DNA of 32,929 nt from an uncultured Hellea sp. (GTDB taxonomy: Bacteria > Pseudomonadota > Alphaproteobacteria > Caulobacterales > Maricaulaceae): contig CALLMD010000028.1 in NCBI GenBank assembly GCA_938007935.1, forward strand, positions 1-32,929. Direction: 5' to 3'. The translations under genes were made by a program, and so were the position numbers. The notes below the pieces were generated by a model. That model ran no database searches, was not told the DNA's origin, and saw only the letters and a list, made by a program, of their open reading frames with translations. The stretch's first letter is position 1, and every line of letters begins with the position of its first letter. Of this stretch, positions 1 to 7,108 are shown piece after piece.

Positions 1-134
1 TACCGCCCAGAACCTTCGGAAAATGGCCAAACTCTACATCAATGGCCGCAAAATGAGCACCGCGTAGGAAACGGGAACGCTCGGCCAAAATCCTGGGGCG
101 ACATAAACAAAGTTCCGCAGGGAGTTTTTCAACA
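1..134 (+). mobile_element. Right end of an insertion sequence, with putative terminal repeat
   Basis: After the transposase stop there are about 50 non-coding bases, then GGGAGTTTTTCAACA at 120-134. Read outward-in this begins TGTTGAAAAACTC, typical of terminal inverted repeats of IS1182/IS5-like elements. The left inverted repeat and target duplication are outside the window, so the exact end is inferred. The IS sits beside the relaxase gene and may have inserted into the mobilizable element. Confidence 0.45.
2..67 (+). CDS. C-terminal end of an IS transposase (partial)
   Basis: An open frame enters from the left edge and ends at a TAG at 65-67. The visible 21 residues include TAQNLRKMAKL, which resembles the C-terminus of DDE transposases of the IS1182/IS5 type (a helix with an 'AQNLkrlakL' pattern). 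The gene would encode the transposase of an insertion sequence whose body lies outside the window. It runs rightward, opposite to the relaxase operon. The family is a guess from one short tail; that it is a transposase tail is likely. Confidence 0.55.
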   Translation, partial: TAQNLRKMAKLYINGRKMSTA

Positions 135-218
135 CTATCCCCCCACAGGCGACTAAACATATAATCGTGAACCATGAATCTTCTGGTAAAATTTCATGAT
201 AGGGATATAATCTAAGAT

Positions 219-344
219 ATGGATAAGATAATAAAGGACTGCACTCAGCTATCTGACCCCAACTACCTTCATATCTTTTTGGGAATTACTGTCCTCTTCA
301 TTGGCCTAGCCATAAATTTCTGGATTATTAAAAAGTTCTATTAG
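219..344 (+). CDS. Small single-pass membrane protein (41 aa), hypothetical
   Basis: ATG at 219, TAG at 342-344. The product has a charged N-terminus (MDKIIKD), one hydrophobic segment (about residues 19-37) and a basic end (IIKKFY). A perfect TATAAT lies at 205-210, 8 bases before the ATG, so the transcript could be leaderless; there is no good Shine-Dalgarno. The gene ends one base before the stop of the convergent relaxase gene. Size and layout resemble small membrane toxins of type I systems, but there is no homology evidence and it may be a chance frame. Confidence 0.3.
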   Translation: MDKIIKDCTQLSDPNYLHIFLGITVLFIGLAINFWIIKKFY

Positions 345-345
345 C

Positions 346-3123
346 TTAGCGGCTAAAGTCACCTCTGCTGGGCTCAGAGCGCTGCGTGGTCTTGGACGTG
401 GCGTATTCTTTAACTAAGGTTTTTTCTTTCACTACAGGATTGCTTAGGTCTTTGTGTGTCTTCGGCCCAGATTTGATTTTGACATCTTTAAAAAGCCTAT
501 CCTGAGCTTTCTCAAGCTTAAGCGCTTGCTCAAGGCTACTTTGTAATCGGGCTTTATTGTCAGTTATGATAGCGACTGAGAGGCGGTGCCTCGACGCACC
601 AGTATATAGGCTGTTGAGGGTGGTAAGCGGACTTTTACGTGAGGGCATAACCACTATGGCATGATCAACCGTTTTTCCTTGGAACGCATGAGCCGTATTG
701 GCCCAAGCATGGTCCATATAGTGAGCGGCTATATCAGAGCTGCTAAAGGTTTTCTCTTTGCCTTTATCCAAGGTGATAGTGATTTGGCCATCTGAAACTG
801 ATTTAACAACGCCAAAGTCGTTATTTTTAATGCCTTTGGGTTTGACGGCGCGGGTAAACCGAATGCGGTCATCTTTATGAAGCGATAGCTTCTCAGCGCG
901 ATAAACTTCGATTGAACTTTTTCCGGTAGCATCTATCGCTGGCCTAAATCTTATTGTTTTATTGCCCTTTGTAAGCGTTATGTTGGCTTGGTCTTGATTG
1001 ATATTTGTGACTTTTAAAATATCACCTGACTTAATACCCAGTTTCTTATAATTCCGGTTAAAGCGAATATGGGTCGCGCCTTCATAGTTGGCGGCAAATT
1101 TCTTTTCCTCATTGGACAAATGAATGTTTACATAAACGCTTTGGCTTACCTGCGGGCCAGTCTTATTGAGGTTTAGGCTCTCTTTGATTTGAGTATTGAT
1201 CTGCGTTTTCTGCCGGTTTGTTTGAACAATAATAGGGGCCTTATCATCCTTGAGGGCCTGCCAATGATTCACGGCTGCGCATTCAAGTTTGGATATATCT
1301 GTTTCTTTTATTTCTGGGGCAAGCTTTTTAAAGCCTTCTTTGATGTTCTCAATAGCTAAACTCTGTATGGCCTCTCGGTGTCGCGGAAGCGACTGGCGGA
1401 CAACTTCATTGAGCTTAACTGTCCGCATACTTTTATCCTGCAGATCCTTAAACGGCGTTCCTGCTGCAACAGCGCCCATTTGGCGCGTATCACCCATCAG
1501 GACAACTTTGTGCATCTCTTTGTCATTAGCAAAGCGCATCAAACTCAGCATTTGATCTGTGCTCACCATTGAGCTCTCATCAACAACAAGAAGCGTATTG
1601 CGATCGCCCTCAGGGGTTAGCAGATATTGTTGCAGGGTCATGGTTTTATCAAATTTGCCTGTTTTCTCTAATTCATCCGTTGCCGCGCCTGTTGGGGCAA
1701 TACCGATGAGTTTAAACCCTTGATCTTTTGCCAATGGCAGGGCCGCATTGAATGCCACAATCCCCATATTTTGCGTCATTGGGAGCGTCTTATTGAGAAG
1801 GTGTGTTTTCCCAGTCCCAGCTGTGCCCTGTAATCCAAGATATCGAGATCGGTGCGATAAGATTGCAACAGCGCCTGCGCATTGGCCTTTTGTCAATCCA
1901 GTTCCTTTAAAGCGAGATAGAGCCGTCTGACGGCCCAGAATGGGGGTTGACTGTAAATGCCCCTTATGCATTTGAGCAATAACTTCCTTTTCACGGCGAA
2001 GGGTTTTGGAAAGAGCGTAATGTTTTCCGTCTTTTGATTGCTCTAAAACGCCTTTTTCTTTTTGATGGTCTAATTCAGTTTGAACTTTATCAATGGTAAA
2101 ATGACGATAAGTCTTTTCCATTACTGAGGTTAAAACCTCATATTTGCCAAAGGTTCTCTGTGTTTCAGCTTTGTGGTTTAGAGTAGATGTAACAATAGAT
2201 TTCAGGTTTGGCGTCTCTTGTATTTTTGATGTTTTACGCGAGAGGGCCTTTTGCGTAATCTCTTTAAAAGATGCCCCTAGAGAGTTTAGCTCTGCTTGCC
2301 ATCTTGGCATAAGCTGATTTGGGCTTAAATTTGATTTATGCCCGCGCGTAATCAGGTTGATGGCCTGCATTCTTTTTGGGTTTTGATAATCTACACCAGC
2401 TTTTTCAAGCATGTCCTTTCGTCTTTTGCTAAAGGCGTCTTTGACGTCAGCATCGACGTTTTTAATTTCAAACTGACCATGCTTGCCAGTCTTCTCAATA
2501 TGAAACCCTTTTGCCTTCAAGTCTTTGGCAAGTTCTGCGCGAAACACTTGCCCTAGCAAAATTTGGTTTTTGTAGAATTTTTCATTGACTAGTGCCCGAA
2601 ATTTTCCGTCCTGGCCTAAAGCGAGGTTGGGCATTGGGCCGTGAACATGTAATTGAGGGTCATCGGCTCGGCTCGTATCTTCCAAGAAAAGGGCGTAGAT
2701 GATCTTTTGACCTCCAATGGTTTCTCTCTCGCCAGTCTTGCTATTTGTAATGCGGGTTGCAGCAAATTCTGTCTCGCCATATTCCATGGCCTTATGGGTT
2801 GCCCGCATCATAGACGCATGTATCTCTTCTCTTAAAGGCCCTTGTGCTAATATCGAGACTGACTTTGGCGCTGAGAAGGCAAAATCTCGTCCGGGATCGC
2901 TGACCCATTTACCTTCTTTAAGTTTTGCAATGCGGTTTCCATCAGGGACATGGCCATCAAAGAGCATGTCTAGTTGCTCTGCGTTAACGGGGCCATCACT
3001 TAAGCCAAGAGCCTGCATGGCCCCGCCGCCCCATTGTGATTGCTCTTGGCTGTCTTTGTAATATGAACTTCCCGTATAATAGGACCCGCCAGACCCAGGA
3101 ATGCCGCCGATTGTGAGGGTCAT
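346..3123 (-). CDS. MobF-family conjugative relaxase with C-terminal helicase (TraA/TrwC-like)
   Basis: This protein nicks the transfer origin and unwinds the strand for conjugation. The TrwC-type relaxase domain spans about residues 1-290. It has the paired tyrosines of MobF enzymes (Y15/Y16 and Y21/Y22) and the metal motif DPQLHVH (H159, H161). The helicase half has Walker A GTAGTGKT (433-440), Walker B VVDES (513-517) and a late helicase motif AHAFQGKT (811-818). At 925 aa it is similar in size to TrwC. The first histidine of the usual triad, expected 11 residues before H159, is glutamate (E148) in the context FLEDTSR. The start codon overlaps the stop of the upstream gene by one base (TAATG), so the two are translationally coupled. 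It is the last gene of the mobilization cassette. Confidence 0.93.
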   Translation of the reverse strand: MTLTIGGIPGSGGSYYTGSSYYKDSQEQSQWGGGAMQALGLSDGPVNAEQLDMLFDGHVPDGNRIAKLKEGKWVSDPGRDFAFSAPKSVSILAQGPLREEIHASMMRATHKAMEYGETEFAATRITNSKTGERETIGGQKIIYALFLEDTSRADDPQLHVHGPMPNLALGQDGKFRALVNEKFYKNQILLGQVFRAELAKDLKAKGFHIEKTGKHGQFEIKNVDADVKDAFSKRRKDMLEKAGVDYQNPKRMQAINLITRGHKSNLSPNQLMPRWQAELNSLGASFKEITQKALSRKTSKIQETPNLKSIVTSTLNHKAETQRTFGKYEVLTSVMEKTYRHFTIDKVQTELDHQKEKGVLEQSKDGKHYALSKTLRREKEVIAQMHKGHLQSTPILGRQTALSRFKGTGLTKGQCAGAVAILSHRSRYLGLQGTAGTGKTHLLNKTLPMTQNMGIVAFNAALPLAKDQGFKLIGIAPTGAATDELEKTGKFDKTMTLQQYLLTPEGDRNTLLVVDESSMVSTDQMLSLMRFANDKEMHKVVLMGDTRQMGAVAAGTPFKDLQDKSMRTVKLNEVVRQSLPRHREAIQSLAIENIKEGFKKLAPEIKETDISKLECAAVNHWQALKDDKAPIIVQTNRQKTQINTQIKESLNLNKTGPQVSQSVYVNIHLSNEEKKFAANYEGATHIRFNRNYKKLGIKSGDILKVTNINQDQANITLTKGNKTIRFRPAIDATGKSSIEVYRAEKLSLHKDDRIRFTRAVKPKGIKNNDFGVVKSVSDGQITITLDKGKEKTFSSSDIAAHYMDHAWANTAHAFQGKTVDHAIVVMPSRKSPLTTLNSLYTGASRHRLSVAIITDNKARLQSSLEQALKLEKAQDRLFKDVKIKSGPKTHKDLSNPVVKEKTLVKEYATSKTTQRSEPSRGDFSR

Positions 3124-3725
3124 TAGAACTCGGGACGTTGCGGCGCTCTATTAGGCCTGGGAGACGGCTTAACATTAGTTACGAAAAGCTCAGCTGTTTT
3201 TGGCTTAGCTTTGTCTGGCTCGGCTTTTGTCTTACGCGGCTTGCTGACTTCTAATTTTAGCCTTTCGACTTTGTCAGCTAAAATCTCAATATCTTTTGCA
3301 GCGGCCGTGATGATAAGCCCTTTTTCAGATAAGTGATCAAGGCGCGCGATTTCGGCTTCAATCCTTTTTGTTTTTTGTTTCCTCTCTTTTTTCAGTGTCT
3401 TGATATTTTGGTCCCAGTCATTCTCAAACCATTCGGCGCGGTTGATAAGATATATAAGACCATAGCAGAGCAAAGTGGTTGCCATGAGTTTTGAGCATAT
3501 CAATCCGAATGGGATGAGTGTTTGGCTAAGACGTATCATAACTTGATCAGACACATCATCGATAAATGCTGTTCGTATAGATAACGCAATATGCTCAAGT
3601 GCTGGGATTAGATCCACCCAGGTCCAGCCCAAGAATATAATACTACCGAAACAGACTATCATGTCTCTTATAGATAGGACCTTAATGAGCGCGCGAGCTT
3701 TCAGTTCAAGGTCGGCCGGATGCAT
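3123..3725 (-). CDS. Membrane protein with coiled coil, mobilization cassette
   Basis: A 200-residue protein not recognised by family. Two hydrophobic segments (about residues 20-45 and 68-92) are followed by a highly charged stretch rich in Lys, Arg and Glu (about 100-170) that should form a coiled coil, then a Pro/Lys-rich tail. Its start overlaps the end of the preceding small relaxosome-type gene by 20 bases and its stop overlaps the relaxase start by one base. It is therefore made together with the relaxase. By context it could tether the relaxosome to the membrane or to a coupling protein, as small membrane proteins do in other mobilization systems; that is inference. Confidence 0.75.
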   Translation of the reverse strand: MHPADLELKARALIKVLSIRDMIVCFGSIIFLGWTWVDLIPALEHIALSIRTAFIDDVSDQVMIRLSQTLIPFGLICSKLMATTLLCYGLIYLINRAEWFENDWDQNIKTLKKERKQKTKRIEAEIARLDHLSEKGLIITAAAKDIEILADKVERLKLEVSKPRKTKAEPDKAKPKTAELFVTNVKPSPRPNRAPQRPEF

Positions 3726-4020
3726 AGGACTTCAATTTTGTGAGGTAGTCCTTCACATGAGCTCTTACCCTCGCTACCACGTCTTTAGGCTCTTTCTCTT
3801 CGGCAAGCTTTCTGATAATTAAGATGCTTTCCAGCCCTAGTTCAGTTTGAGCGGTGTCATCCTTCTCTAATTGGAGTTTATCTCTCATCACACTCTTAGC
3901 CCACTGTGACAAGCTCATACCGTGTTTATGTGCGGCTAATTCAAACTCATCTAAATCATCGTGGCTTTTGAAACGTAAGTTTAAGCGCGGTTCTTTTCGG
4001 GTTCTAAATGAATAAGGCAT
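3706..4020 (-). CDS. Relaxosome accessory protein, ribbon-helix-helix-like (MobC/TrwA-like)
   Basis: A basic protein of 104 residues. The N-terminal stretch RLNLRFKSHDDLDEF followed by LSQWAKSVMRDKL resembles the strand-helix-helix pattern of MobC and related RHH DNA-binding proteins that load relaxases on oriT. ATG 4020 has a good Shine-Dalgarno (GAGGAT) in front. It opens the overlapping three-gene mobilization cassette. Family assignment rests on size, pattern and position. Confidence 0.65.
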   Translation of the reverse strand: MPYSFRTRKEPRLNLRFKSHDDLDEFELAAHKHGMSLSQWAKSVMRDKLQLEKDDTAQTELGLESILIIRKLAEEKEPKDVVARVRAHVKDYLTKLKSYASGRP

Positions 4021-4074
4021 TTCAAAACATCCTCTGAATATTTATTATAACGATTTTAAAAGGCCTTATTGGTA

Positions 4075-4290
4075 TCATGCCATCTCCTCTTTCGTTTCAC
4101 GGAGGGACGACATCCAATTTAAAATTTCATAAAACTTCCATCTTGTATAATGTGTACCATCCCTAAAACATTGTGGAAATGGATCATCAGGGTTGTTAGT
4201 TTTCCGCCATATAGTGACACGACTTAATCCCGTCAAAATTTCAACTTCTTTAGCAGTTATAAGTCTTTCTTTTTGTAGTATTTCGTTCAT
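4075..4290 (-). CDS. AlpA-like helix-turn-helix regulator / excisionase
   Basis: A 71-residue protein with LITAKEVEILTGLSRVTIWR followed by a wing containing FPQCFRDG, the hallmark pattern of the AlpA/MerR-like family. AlpA proteins control integrase expression and excision of P4-like and other integrated elements. The gene sits between the unknown 391-aa gene and the mobilization cassette, all leftward. Its weak ribosome-binding site GGTGA is part of a repeated GGTGAAA motif upstream, which suggests self-control. The call is firm for the family; the role as directionality factor or activator is inferred. Confidence 0.85.
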   Translation of the reverse strand: MNEILQKERLITAKEVEILTGLSRVTIWRKTNNPDDPFPQCFRDGTHYTRWKFYEILNWMSSLRETKEEMA

Positions 4291-4293
4291 TTT

Positions 4294-4314
4294 TTTTCAC
4301 CACTTTGTTTCACC
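4294..4314 (-). repeat. Two GGTGAAA(A/C) repeats upstream of the AlpA-like gene
   Basis: On the minus strand GGTGAAAC (4314-4307) and GGTGAAAA (4301-4294) are direct repeats 13 bases apart, immediately before the AlpA-like start codon. The same GGTGAAAC occurs at 6954-6961 upstream of the integrase. A binding site for the AlpA-like protein is a reasonable inference. Confidence 0.5.
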
Positions 4315-4352
4315 TAACGCAACAACGTTTCTCGTAATTGCAAGATTATTAA

Positions 4353-4377
4353 GTTGATTCCTTTTTTAAAAATCAAC
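4353..4377. repeat. Inverted repeat in the 391-aa gene / alpA interval
   Basis: GTTGATT at 4353-4359 pairs with AATCAAC at 4371-4377 around an AT-rich 11-base loop. It lies in the 128-base gap between the 391-aa gene and the AlpA-like gene. No T-run follows on the minus strand, so it is not a clear terminator. It could be an operator or part of a transfer origin; neither is proven. Confidence 0.4.
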
Positions 4378-4386
4378 CCATCGATG

Positions 4387-4416
4387 TGGTTTCAAGTGGT
4401 TTGAACTGGTTTGACC
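4387..4416. repeat. Three tandem 10-bp repeats (TGGTTT core)
   Basis: TGGTTTCAAG, TGGTTTGAAC and TGGTTTGACC follow one another without spacer. On the minus strand the core reads TCAAACC or TGAAACC, related to the TGAAAC triplet upstream of the integrase and with the same 10-base period. One helical turn per repeat suggests cooperative protein binding along one DNA face. They begin just past the stop codon of the 391-aa gene. Confidence 0.6.
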
Positions 4417-4418
4417 AA

Positions 4419-5594
4419 TTATTTTTTTGTTTCTAAGTAAAGCGTTATTTGCTCATCGATTAGCTTGGAATTTACGATATTCAATGAGGCCACAAATTTG
4501 TCTAACGAGCGAATGTTAGGCTTTAAAAAGGCCTTTAGTCTTTTATATGCTTCTTTACTATCAGGCTCTTCAGGACAAAGTGCATATCTAAGTTTTTTCA
4601 TGAGTTCTTTTTCTATACTTAAATCCAAATTTCCTTTTAGGTACTTTATCCAATTTTGTGAGCTCTCTAAAATCACTTTATAGGCATTGATACAAGGAAT
4701 GAAGCGAGGATCTATAGACCTGTTTTTTATCTTTTGATCACCAGCTTTAACTAACTTCTTCATAAGCCCAATTTGACTTTGTACGGATCTCAGAAAAGGA
4801 CACCACCTCCAATTTGGAGGCATCCCTAAGTTCACATATATATTTTCAGATAAAGCTGCTTTATTTTTTGTTTTAGCTATAGATGTTGTTTCTAACTTAC
4901 CTACTCTTTTATAAAGAATACCGTATTTCTCTAATTCAGATTTTAGAAACAATGCTTCACCGCTTGGAGGTGGGGACGTACTTAAAGATACAGCTTGTCT
5001 AACAATACCATCACCGAGCAGGCCAATTTCCCAATTATCTGCCATCCAATAAGCTATATTAATTCTATAAATGAGCCCATCGGCTTCCAGGGTGAAGAGA
5101 AGCAGCTGATTAGTACGAAATATATGAAGAAATTGAGAGACATCAATTGCTACTAAAGCATGTTCCTTTTTAAAAAAATAGGTGAGAGGTTTTTGCGTGA
5201 TAATTCTCTTTTGCTTTAAGACCTTTTGCTGAAAAAAGGCCGCGAAAAATGCGAAGCAACAAGTCAAAAAAAATGAAATCGATATTATGAGTGAGCCGTT
5301 ATCAGAATTGTTTAAAAGCCCCAGTGTCATAACTAAAAAAGCAGAACACATTAGAAATTTTAGAATGAACACCAATTCAATTTCGTTATGAATTTTCTGC
5401 GGACGCTTTGAGGGGTCTATTATAAATTCTTGGACAGTCTTATTGTTTATTAAATTTGAGGCATCGGCCAAATCAAAATTGGCTTCTATGATTTGTAGTA
5501 AAGAAACATATTCCGCATTATTTTGTGAGTCTGCGGGGACTAAATTCCATTTCTCCCAATGTATCAATTTAAGTTTGTCTTTAAATTTAATCAT
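4419..5594 (-). CDS. Unknown membrane-anchored protein (391 aa), element cargo
   Basis: I do not recognise the family. Two adjacent hydrophobic segments (about residues 74-92 and 101-122) form a membrane hairpin. They are preceded by a cytoplasmic-type region of about 70 residues and followed by a long Lys-rich soluble domain (about 125-391) with predicted helices. The coding DNA is visibly AT-richer than the surrounding genes. ATG 5594 has an AAAGGA ribosome-binding site, and the gene starts 27 bases after the integrase stop, so the two are probably co-transcribed. Its position between integrase and alpA is where such elements carry cargo. Defence, exclusion or signalling roles are possible, but nothing in the sequence decides. 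Confidence 0.7.
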   Translation of the reverse strand: MIKFKDKLKLIHWEKWNLVPADSQNNAEYVSLLQIIEANFDLADASNLINNKTVQEFIIDPSKRPQKIHNEIELVFILKFLMCSAFLVMTLGLLNNSDNGSLIISISFFLTCCFAFFAAFFQQKVLKQKRIITQKPLTYFFKKEHALVAIDVSQFLHIFRTNQLLLFTLEADGLIYRINIAYWMADNWEIGLLGDGIVRQAVSLSTSPPPSGEALFLKSELEKYGILYKRVGKLETTSIAKTKNKAALSENIYVNLGMPPNWRWCPFLRSVQSQIGLMKKLVKAGDQKIKNRSIDPRFIPCINAYKVILESSQNWIKYLKGNLDLSIEKELMKKLRYALCPEEPDSKEAYKRLKAFLKPNIRSLDKFVASLNIVNSKLIDEQITLYLETKK

Positions 5595-5621
5595 ATGTGT
5601 CCTTTCATCTATGCCGTGACT

Positions 5622-6878
5622 TTAAGAAAGACCCTTCAGATATTGGGACCACCTATCTAATGCATCTTTTTTTTCTTCTAAAAAATCATAGCGTGCATAG
5701 ATGCCCGTCACGGAACTGCCCCCACCTTTATCACTAGAATGATTTAAAATTTGCGATATTATAAATCGATCAACCTTTAATTTACTTGCTAAATATGTTG
5801 CCCCTGTTCGTCTTAAGTCATGTGGAGAAAACTTTTCCGATAGGAGATTTTGAGACAATAATGCTTTATTGATCCGTGAACAGGCCCGCGTAATGGCGTC
5901 AGGTTTTATGTGGCCTGCCCCTTTAGTCATTACCTCGCGTCTGCGCCCTGGGAATACAAATGGCGACCCTGGACGCCTAGAGTTCTTATTTGCCATACCT
6001 AACACCTCGCGAGTTAAAGGCGAAATTGGTACAATATGAAGTTTACCGTTTTTTGTAATGCTAGCTGGTATAGTCCAGCACTGACTTTCAAAATCAATAT
6101 CACGCCAACGCATACTAGCAACTTCGGCACGCCTAGCACAGGTTGAAAGCGCAATAACCAAGGCCAATGCTAGCGGCTTGGATACCCTGGCCTGCGCTAA
6201 TAATTTTGGATCATATAATATATTCCAAAAGGTAGTGAGTTCATGTGTATCTAAATACCGATCATTACTTGGCAGAGGTTTTTTCTTTCCAAGCTGATAG
6301 GCGGGGGAGTATTCAGCCACACGTTGCTCCACTGCGAAGGCCCCTAATTGTGATATCAGAGCTTGTATACGTGCCCCTAAAGCAGGGGAATGAGAATTTC
6401 TAAAGGGTATTAGAAAATCTAGAATAGTATCTCTGTTAAAATGATTCAGATCGATATTATTAAGAGCGGAAGCTACATGTTTATTCCACAATGAATTTTC
6501 AAAATCGGCGCATTTCTTGATAGATTTTGCTTGTTTATGGTACTCCGCCCAAAGTTCTCCAATGTTATGATACTGCCTTGCTTTGTTTTCAAAGCGTTTG
6601 TTTTTTGACTTTGGGTCCTCGCCATTATCTAAGCACTTTCTATATTCTCGAGCAATAGTTCTGGCTTCTGATAAACTTGTTTGCGGATATTCGCCGATTC
6701 GCATTCGGATTTGTTTTCCTGACGGACTTAAATATCGAAAATAGAAAATTTTTGCGCCGCCATAACTGGCTACAATGGATAAGCCTCTGACGCCGGACGT
6801 GCCTTTGTCAGATAGCGTGACTTGCTTTTTTTCCTTAATGTTAATCGAGCGAATATATCTCTCATTCAATTGTTTCAT
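5622..6878 (-). CDS. Tyrosine recombinase / P4-type integrase
   Basis: A site-specific recombinase of 418 aa, the usual length of P4-like (DUF4102-containing) integrases. The N-terminal arm-binding region (about 1-95) has the typical IGEYPQTSLSEAR stretch. The catalytic domain (about 205-400) shows R249 in TCARRAE, K276, HDLRR (H353, R356), H380 in LNH, and the nucleophile Y394 in TGIYARYDF. All catalytic residues are present, so the enzyme should be active. It lies about 180 bases from a tRNA-Thr fragment, its presumed target. TTGACA boxes and repeated motifs lie upstream. Confidence 0.95.
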   Translation of the reverse strand: MKQLNERYIRSINIKEKKQVTLSDKGTSGVRGLSIVASYGGAKIFYFRYLSPSGKQIRMRIGEYPQTSLSEARTIAREYRKCLDNGEDPKSKNKRFENKARQYHNIGELWAEYHKQAKSIKKCADFENSLWNKHVASALNNIDLNHFNRDTILDFLIPFRNSHSPALGARIQALISQLGAFAVEQRVAEYSPAYQLGKKKPLPSNDRYLDTHELTTFWNILYDPKLLAQARVSKPLALALVIALSTCARRAEVASMRWRDIDFESQCWTIPASITKNGKLHIVPISPLTREVLGMANKNSRRPGSPFVFPGRRREVMTKGAGHIKPDAITRACSRINKALLSQNLLSEKFSPHDLRRTGATYLASKLKVDRFIISQILNHSSDKGGGSSVTGIYARYDFLEEKKDALDRWSQYLKGLS

Positions 6879-6903
6879 GTGCTTGTTCCATTCAGTTTGA
6901 TGC

Positions 6904-6929
6904 TGACATATGTCAACTATATGTCAAAT
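6904..6929. promoter_or_regulatory. Palindrome and paired TTGACA repeats upstream of the integrase
   Basis: TGACATATGTCA (6904-6915) is a perfect palindrome. It overlaps two tandem 11-base repeats, ATATGTCAACT (6908-6918) and ATATGTCAAAT (6919-6929). On the minus strand each gives TTGACA, the -35 consensus, pointing at the integrase start 33-44 bases away. No convincing -10 box is visible. This is probably the integrase control region; the binding protein is unknown. Confidence 0.5.
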
Positions 6930-6935
6930 TGTGCA

Positions 6936-6961
6936 TGAAACTGACTGAAACGGGGTGAAAC
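6936..6961. repeat. Three TGAAAC repeats at exact 10-base period
   Basis: TGAAAC occurs at 6936, 6946 and 6956, separated by TGAC and GGGG. The third extends to GGTGAAAC, the motif also found before the AlpA-like gene. The helical phasing suggests integrase arm-type sites or AlpA/excisionase sites between the integrase and its attachment site. Confidence 0.6.
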
Positions 6962-7054
6962 AAAAAATCAAAAATAATTTGAATAAATTGTTTAAATACA
7001 GCAACTTATATCAATAATATTTGTTTCATTAAACCAATTGAAAAGCGAGCTTTT

Positions 7055-7095
7055 ATCATTACCAATGATGCGCTCTACCACTGAGCTACCGCGGC
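7055..7095 (-). tRNA. tRNA-Thr(GGT) 5' fragment, attachment-site boundary
   Basis: Read leftward from 7095 the sequence starts GCCGCGGTAGCTCAGTGGTA, a complete acceptor 5' strand and D arm. It continues through an anticodon stem-loop with TTGGTAA (anticodon GGT at 7063-7061). Identity to a tRNA stops after TGAT; the variable loop, T arm and acceptor 3' strand are absent. It cannot be a functional tRNA. Located between a tyrosine integrase and chromosomal-type genes, it marks one attachment site with the crossover probably in the anticodon region. An intact tRNA-Thr should sit at the other junction. Confidence 0.85.
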
Positions 7096-7108
7096 TAGTC
7101 ATTGGTAA
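7059..7108. repeat. Inverted copies of the anticodon-loop core TCATTGGTAA
   Basis: The anticodon-loop sequence TCATTGGTAA lies on the minus strand at 7068-7059 and again on the plus strand at 7099-7108, three bases beyond the tRNA 5' end. A 10-base inverted copy this close is unlikely by chance and may be a second core-type integrase site or the trace of an earlier event. Confidence 0.45.

Larger units (their letters stand above)
135..7095. mobile_element. Integrative mobilizable element (one end; left boundary outside window)
   Basis: A block of leftward genes combines a P4-type tyrosine integrase, an AlpA-like regulator, a ribbon-helix-helix-like relaxosome protein, a membrane/coiled-coil protein and a MobF relaxase. 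It abuts a truncated tRNA-Thr gene at 7055-7095. Integrase next to a tRNA fragment is the classic boundary of an integrated element, and the relaxase cassette shows it can be mobilized. No coupling protein or VirB-type genes are visible, so autonomous conjugation is not supported by this window. The other boundary should lie left of position 1. Confidence 0.75.

Noticed and set aside
4387..6961. Short regular repeats as a possible CRISPR array
   Set aside because: The units are 6-10 bases with 0-4 base spacers and no cas genes are near; they are iteron-type binding sites.
7020..7095. Interrupted tRNA read as a tRNA with a group I intron in the anticodon arm
   Set aside because: No 3' half (T arm and acceptor strand) is found in the bases further left, and an integrase gene follows directly; an attachment site explains it better.
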